A DNA stretch of 56,563 nt from JBNJEA01 sp051745395 (GTDB lineage Bacteria > Desulfobacterota > Desulfobacteria > Desulfobacterales > Desulfosalsimonadaceae). A program made the translations under genes and the position numbers. Positions 52,461 through 56,563 of this stretch are shown piece after piece. The stretch's first letter is position 1, and every line of letters starts with the position of its first letter. The stretch is taken from positions 1 to 56,563 of the forward strand of contig JBNJEA010000005.1 in NCBI GenBank assembly GCA_051745395.1, in the 5' to 3' direction. Below the pieces are notes generated by a model. That model was not told where the DNA came from, did not search any database, and saw nothing but the letters and a program-made list of their open reading frames with translations.

Positions 52461-54302
52461 ATGGCATACCTTGTTCTTGCGCGCAAATACCGCCCGCAAC
52501 AATTCGAAGACGTAGTCGAACAATTGCATGTCACCCAGACCCTGAGCAATGCCGTTGCATCGGGACGACTGGCCCACGCCATTTTGCTGGCCGGCCCGCG
52601 GGGCACCGGCAAGACCACCATCGCGCGGATTCTGGCCAAGTCCATGAACTGCGCGGCCGGTCCGAGCCCGGTGGCCTGCAATAACTGCCGCTCCTGCCGG
52701 GAAATCACCGAAAGCCATGCCGCCGATGTTTTCGAAATCGACGGGGCATCCAACAACAAGGTGGAAAACGTCCGGGAACTGCGGGAAAACGCCCGGTACA
52801 TGCCCGCCCACAGCCCCTATAAGATCTATGTCATCGATGAAGTCCACATGTTAAGCGATGCGGCCTTCAATGCCCTGCTCAAGATCCTGGAAGAACCCCC
52901 GGCGCATGTACTGTTTTTCTTCGCCACCACCGAGCCCAACAAGATCCCTATCACCATTTTATCCCGCTGCCAGCGGCATGACCTGCGGCGGGTGAGTTTA
53001 GACGGCATTGTCGGTCATCTGGACAGACTCTGCCGGGCCGAAGGCATCGACATCAGTGAAAAGGGGCTGTCGCTGATCGCCCGGGAAGCCGACGGCAGCA
53101 TCCGCGACAGCCTGAGCCTGCTCGACCAGATCCTGACGTGTTCGGACGGCACCATCACCGATGAACAGATCATCGATATCCTGGGCGTAATTGACCGACA
53201 GGTCCTTTTTGACGTCTCTGACGCCCTGTTTAACGGGCAAATGGACAAGCTGCTTGAAATCTGCGACCTGCTCTACCGGCAGGGACGCCACCTGATGAAA
53301 TTTTATGCGGAACTGGTGGAACATTTCCGAAACCTCCTGGTGGTGAAAATGGGCGGATCCAGCCACGCACTCACCGGCGTGGCCGAACACGAGCGGCGCA
53401 TCATGGCCCAACAGGCCGAATCCGTCACCGAACCCTACGTCAACCAGGTATTAAACACCCTGTTTGCCGATGAATGGCAGATCAAACAGTCGGTTTCCCC
53501 GAAAATCGCCATGGAAATGACCTTTTTCAAGCTGGTCCAGATCCAGCCGGCGTTGTCTTTGGACACACTGATCGAAAAACTCGATCAACTCAAAAGCGGC
53601 GTTGCCCCGACAGCAGCGGCTGCAAAAGACGAGGGCGGTTCTGTGCCGCCAGCACCCGGCACCGACGCCCCCGCATCACCGGCCGCCGATTCGGCAGATA
53701 ACGCCCAAACCAGGCAGGTAACTTCAAAACCCGCCGGAAACGCCCCCATCGAAGACTGCCCACCGGAACCGGCCCCGCCGCCGGAGCCGGAAATGTCGGC
53801 AGAAGCGACGGCCGAAAAAGCAGCAAACCATCGTCTCCCGGATACCGAGCCGGCACCGGTACAGAAAGCCTCTCCGGCGCAGGCGCCGGAGGCGGCCTCG
53901 CCGGCAGACGAACCCGCCGCTGCCGCAGACGACCCGGCCGCCGCGTGGCAAGCGCTTCGAAGCTGGGTATGCGAAAAATCCCCGGCACTAGGTGCCTGCC
54001 TGGCCGACGGCATGCTCGAATCCATCACCGGCGACCGGATCGACATCCGGGTCCGCTCCGACAGCGCCAATGTCAATTTCTTGTCCCGGGAAAAAAGCGT
54101 CAAAAACCTGGAAACGCTTTGCGGGCAATATTTCGGCAAACCCATGCAGGTCTCCGTGGGCATCGAGCAGACCGGGGCCGCGGCCGGCAACCGGAAAAAA
54201 GAAGAAAAACAACTCAAGGAAGAAACGTTGAACCACCCGATGGTGGATGCGGCGATTAAAACCTTTAACGGCAGAATCGTGGATATCAAAATATTGCAAT
54301 AG
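52461..54302 (+). CDS. dnaX: DNA polymerase III subunit gamma/tau
   Basis: Clamp-loader ATPase, 613 residues from ATG 52461 (a GTG immediately before is also possible). AAA+ motifs: RKYRPQQFEDVVEQLHVTQT, Walker A LLAGPRGTGKTTIARILAKS, zinc module C-x8-CNNCRSC, Walker B YVIDEVHMLSDAAFNALLKI, sensor 1 FFFATTEPNKIPITILSRCQ. A Pro/Ala/Glu-rich linker (about 380-500) leads to the C-terminal domain with WQALRSWVCEKSPALGACLADG. I see no in-phase frameshift heptamer that would produce a short gamma form. ybaB follows 12 nt later. Confidence 0.96.
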   Translation: MAYLVLARKYRPQQFEDVVEQLHVTQTLSNAVASGRLAHAILLAGPRGTGKTTIARILAKSMNCAAGPSPVACNNCRSCREITESHAADVFEIDGASNNKVENVRELRENARYMPAHSPYKIYVIDEVHMLSDAAFNALLKILEEPPAHVLFFFATTEPNKIPITILSRCQRHDLRRVSLDGIVGHLDRLCRAEGIDISEKGLSLIAREADGSIRDSLSLLDQILTCSDGTITDEQIIDILGVIDRQVLFDVSDALFNGQMDKLLEICDLLYRQGRHLMKFYAELVEHFRNLLVVKMGGSSHALTGVAEHERRIMAQQAESVTEPYVNQVLNTLFADEWQIKQSVSPKIAMEMTFFKLVQIQPALSLDTLIEKLDQLKSGVAPTAAAAKDEGGSVPPAPGTDAPASPAADSADNAQTRQVTSKPAGNAPIEDCPPEPAPPPEPEMSAEATAEKAANHRLPDTEPAPVQKASPAQAPEAASPADEPAAAADDPAAAWQALRSWVCEKSPALGACLADGMLESITGDRIDIRVRSDSANVNFLSREKSVKNLETLCGQYFGKPMQVSVGIEQTGAAAGNRKKEEKQLKEETLNHPMVDAAIKTFNGRIVDIKILQ

Positions 54303-54314
54303 GAGGACCCAGCG

Positions 54315-54626
54315 ATGAAAAATATGGGAAAAATGATGAAACAGGCCCAGCAGCTGCAAAGCAAGATGACCAAGCTGCAGGAGGAAATGGCGGACAAAAC
54401 CGTTGAGGCCACCGCCGGCGGCGGCATGGTCAAGGTCGTGGCCAACGGCAAGCAGGAAATCGCCGCCATTCATATCGAAAAGGAAGTCGTCGACCCCGAG
54501 GACGTGGAAATGCTGCAGGATTTAATTGTCGCGGCGGTCAACGAGGCATTGTCCAAGTCGCAGGCCATGGTCAGCGAGGAAATGAACAAACTGACCGGCG
54601 GCATGAATATCCCCGGCATGATGTAG
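54315..54626 (+). CDS. ybaB: YbaB/EbfC nucleoid-associated protein
   Basis: 103-residue DNA-binding protein: MKNMGKMMKQAQQLQSKMTK, EATAGGGMVKVVANGKQEIA, DPEDVEMLQDLIVAAVNEAL and the Met/Gly-rich tail GGMNIPGMM are family hallmarks. AGGAGGACCC precedes the ATG. Classic dnaX-ybaB-recR order. Confidence 0.97.
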   Translation: MKNMGKMMKQAQQLQSKMTKLQEEMADKTVEATAGGGMVKVVANGKQEIAAIHIEKEVVDPEDVEMLQDLIVAAVNEALSKSQAMVSEEMNKLTGGMNIPGMM

Positions 54627-54656
54627 GCGAACTTTTTTCCGTTTTTACAGATCCCG

Positions 54657-55256
54657 ATGCCACATTATCCCGATGCCATGAACCGGCTGATCCGCAACCT
54701 TTGCAAGTTGCCGGGGATCGGCGAAAAATCAGCCGAACGGCTGGCCATGTACATGCTCCAGGCCCCGGCGGGGGAAACGGGCGCTTTGGCTGCCAGCATC
54801 GGCGAACTGCAGCAGCAGGTCAAGATCTGCACCCATTGCTTTGCGCTAAGCGATGACCGGCAATGCCGGATTTGTCGAGATCCGGCACGGGATGCGGCAA
54901 TTGTCTGCGTGGTGGAAAACCCGGCCGACATGGCCGCCGTGGAAAAATCCGGGGCCTTTACCGGGGTCTACCATATCCTGCAGGGCCTGCTGTCGCCCAT
55001 GGACGGCATCGGCGCAAACGATATCCGGATCCGCGAACTGGTGCACCGCGTGGCCGCCGGCGGCATCCAAGAGGTGGTCATCGCCACGCCGACCAACGTC
55101 GAAGGCGAGGCCACGGCCGCCTATATCATGGACCAGCTTAAATCCTACCGGATCAAAATCTCCCGGATCGCCTCCGGGGTACCCATGGGCGGGGAGCTGA
55201 AATACGTGGACCAGGTGACTTTGAAAAAAGCGATGGAGGCCCGGCATGAGTTCTGA
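54657..55256 (+). CDS. recR: Recombination mediator RecR
   Basis: 199 residues: helix-hairpin-helix LCKLPGIGEKSAERLAMYML, four-Cys zinc finger CTHCFALSDDRQCRIC, Toprim domain with VVENPADMAAVEKSGAFTGV and TPTNVEGEATAAYI, and the C-terminal RIASGVPMGGELKYVDQVTL. Acts with RecO/RecF in gap repair. The end overlaps the next gene by 11 nt. Confidence 0.98.
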   Translation: MPHYPDAMNRLIRNLCKLPGIGEKSAERLAMYMLQAPAGETGALAASIGELQQQVKICTHCFALSDDRQCRICRDPARDAAIVCVVENPADMAAVEKSGAFTGVYHILQGLLSPMDGIGANDIRIRELVHRVAAGGIQEVVIATPTNVEGEATAAYIMDQLKSYRIKISRIASGVPMGGELKYVDQVTLKKAMEARHEF

Positions 55257-55677
55257 TGCCCCAACGGCCGATGACCTGTTCCAATGCCAGCAATGCGGCC
55301 AGTGCTGCCAGGGCTTTGGCGGCACGTACGTCAGCCGCCGCGATATCCGAAATATTGCCGCCTACACGGACAAATCCGAAGCCGAGATACGCCAATCATA
55401 CTGCGCCTGTTCGGGCAGCAAACTGGTACTGGGCCAGAGACCCGACGGTTATTGCGTGTTCTGGGATCAACTCTGCACCATTCATCCGGTAAAACCCCGG
55501 ATGTGCAAGGCATGGCCGTTTATCGAAAGCGTCGTATACGATCCGGCCAACTGGGACATCATGGCCGGGGTCTGCCCCGGCATCCGCACCGGCTTTGCCC
55601 AGTCCGGGATCATACAGTGCGTCAAGGAAAAGCTGGCGGAGTTGGCCGCGGCCTACCCGGAATCAGACAGGTGGTAA
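55246..55677 (+). CDS. YkgJ-like cysteine cluster protein
   Basis: 143 residues of the YkgJ/UPF0153 Cys-cluster family, presumed zinc or Fe-S binding. Motifs: FQCQQCGQCCQGFGGTYVSR near the start, CACSG and CVFWDQLC in the middle, CTIHPVKPRMCKAWPF and GVCPGI later. Molecular role is unknown. It overlaps recR by 11 nt and is followed 3 nt later by murI, so it is co-transcribed with both. Confidence 0.85.
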   Translation: MSSDAPTADDLFQCQQCGQCCQGFGGTYVSRRDIRNIAAYTDKSEAEIRQSYCACSGSKLVLGQRPDGYCVFWDQLCTIHPVKPRMCKAWPFIESVVYDPANWDIMAGVCPGIRTGFAQSGIIQCVKEKLAELAAAYPESDRW

Positions 55678-55680
55678 ATC

Positions 55681-56466
55681 ATGATCGGTGTTTTTGACTC
55701 GGGTATTGGCGGTTTGACGGTGGTACGCGCCTTGATGGACCAGCTGCCGGAATATGATCTCATCTACTTCGGCGACACCGCCCGGACGCCCTATGGGACC
55801 AAGAGCGGGCGCACGGTGATCGAATACTCCCGTCAGAATACGCAGTTTCTTTTAGACAGCGGGGCATCTCTTATCGTCATGGCCTGCAACACCGCATCAA
55901 GCGTGGCCACGGAAACCATCCGGCAGGATTTTAATGTACCGTTGTATGAAGTAGTCACCCCGGCCGTGGACCTGGCCATAGAAAAAACCCGAAACGGCGT
56001 CATCGGTGTTATCGGCACGCGGGGCACGGTGACAAGCGGGGTTTATGAACAAAAAATCAAGGAAAAAGACCCCCGGGCCACCGTCCATTCCACTGCCTGC
56101 CCTTTGCTGGTGCCGCTGGTGGAGGAAGGATGGGCCAAAAAGCCGGAAACCAGGACCATTGTCAAAAAATACCTGCATCCCCTCAAGGTGCGCCAGATCG
56201 ATACCCTGATCCTCGGCTGCACTCATTACCCCGTTTTAAAACCGGTCATCCAGGCCAAAATCGGCAAACGGGTCGACATCATCGATTCCTCCGTGGCCAT
56301 CGCCCGAGAGGTCGGACAGTTTCTTGCCGATCGGCCCGACGTGGATGCCGCCCTTTCCAAAACCGCCACCGCCCGCTTTTTTGTATCCGATGTAACCGAG
56401 CAGTTCCAGAAAACCGCCAGAACGGTCATCAAGCGCAACATCGAACTCACCCCGGTCGATTTATAA
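55681..56466 (+). CDS. murI: Glutamate racemase
   Basis: Converts L- to D-glutamate for peptidoglycan. 261 residues with IGVFDSGIGGLTVVRALMDQ, GDTARTPYGTKS, and the two catalytic cysteines in VMACNTASSVA and LILGCTHYPVL. Last gene of the dnaX-ybaB-recR-ykgJ-murI run. An 8-bp satellite begins 10 bp after its stop codon. Confidence 0.97.
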   Translation: MIGVFDSGIGGLTVVRALMDQLPEYDLIYFGDTARTPYGTKSGRTVIEYSRQNTQFLLDSGASLIVMACNTASSVATETIRQDFNVPLYEVVTPAVDLAIEKTRNGVIGVIGTRGTVTSGVYEQKIKEKDPRATVHSTACPLLVPLVEEGWAKKPETRTIVKKYLHPLKVRQIDTLILGCTHYPVLKPVIQAKIGKRVDIIDSSVAIAREVGQFLADRPDVDAALSKTATARFFVSDVTEQFQKTARTVIKRNIELTPVDL

Positions 56467-56476
56467 TCCCTTCAAT

Positions 56477-56540
56477 AAGTCCCTCAGTCCCTCAGTCCCT
56501 CAGTCCCTTAGTCCCTCAGTCCCTTAGTCCCTCAGTCCCT
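56477..56540. repeat. 8-bp satellite (8 units) after murI
   Basis: Eight in-phase units: AAGTCCCT, CAGTCCCT three times, TAGTCCCT, CAGTCCCT, TAGTCCCT, CAGTCCCT. Same family as 8247-8366 and 11196-11251, but here on the sense strand of the gene it follows. Confidence 0.92.
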
Positions 56541-56544
56541 TCTT

Positions 56545-56563
56545 CTACATCGACGCCCGGTAA
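56545..56563 (-). CDS. Possible 3' end of a minus-strand gene cut by the window
   Basis: The last bases read on the minus strand end in Y-R-A-S-M-stop (TAG at 56547-56545). If real, this gene converges on murI with the satellite between the two stop codons. Far too short to identify. Confidence 0.25.

Noticed and set aside
54088..54100. A6 run in dnaX as a programmed frameshift site
   Set aside because: The run is in the wrong phase for an A-AAA-AAG heptamer and lies near the 3' end, where a shift would hardly shorten the product.

Overview
The window looks like a chromosomal segment of a Desulfobacterota (former Deltaproteobacteria) bacterium, probably of the Desulfobacterales type. The grounds are the protein flavour throughout, high G+C, the tRNA-Ser/dnaX/ybaB/recR and ruv/tol-pal neighbourhoods, and short dispersed palindromic repeats of the kind common in that phylum. 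The assignment rests on reading the sequence only; no database search was possible.

Layout. 1-5191 (+): two large PAS-rich histidine kinases of the HisKA_3/NarX class, the first cut by the window start. 5203-19091 (-): a TCA-cycle block, in transcription order fumC, gltA, acnA, then an 870-bp island of inverted repeats, then lipB, lipA, odhA, odhB, lpdA. The last five give a complete 2-oxoglutarate dehydrogenase complex together with the enzymes that make and attach its lipoate. 19543-22002 (+): sdhA and sdhB run divergently, with no membrane-anchor gene. 22329-24370 (-): a secreted MsrA-MsrB fusion and a stand-alone LarE-like sulfur transferase. 24566-26713 (+): an unrecognised 715-residue membrane protein with a Lys-rich tail and three copies of a roughly 50-residue repeat. 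26757-31457 (-): a YejBE/OppDF-type peptide ABC transporter without a binding protein; its YejE-like permease carries a PAS-like periplasmic insertion. 31713-33797 (+): a membrane GGDEF protein.

33897-50358: housekeeping genes, mostly on the minus strand: rpsI-rplM, a class IV adenylate cyclase/CYTH protein (+), a SAM hydroxide adenosyltransferase, ruvCAB, the full tolQRAB-pal-cpoB envelope operon, groESL, an FmdB zinc ribbon, a HELIH-motif protein of unknown function, a 32-residue COX24/AURKAIP1-like protein (+) with an extreme Shine-Dalgarno, and hflKC. 50620-56466 (+): dciA, a TrmN6-like methyltransferase, two tRNA-Ser genes, dnaX, ybaB, recR, a YkgJ-like Cys-cluster protein and murI.

How the genes fit together. 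The TCA block, with sdhAB, covers citrate to isocitrate, 2-oxoglutarate to succinyl-CoA, and succinate to malate. The use of a lipoate-dependent dehydrogenase rather than a ferredoxin oxidoreductase is notable for this phylum. An 8-bp satellite (consensus YASTSCCT) occurs in four patches touching the 3' ends of odhA, lipA and murI, and forms a giant inverted repeat between odhA and odhB. The best candidates for something undescribed are the triple-repeat membrane protein at 24566-26713, the PAS-like insertion in the permease at 28778-30367, and the 8-bp satellite network. I saw no CRISPR array, prophage, complete insertion sequence or obvious defence island.
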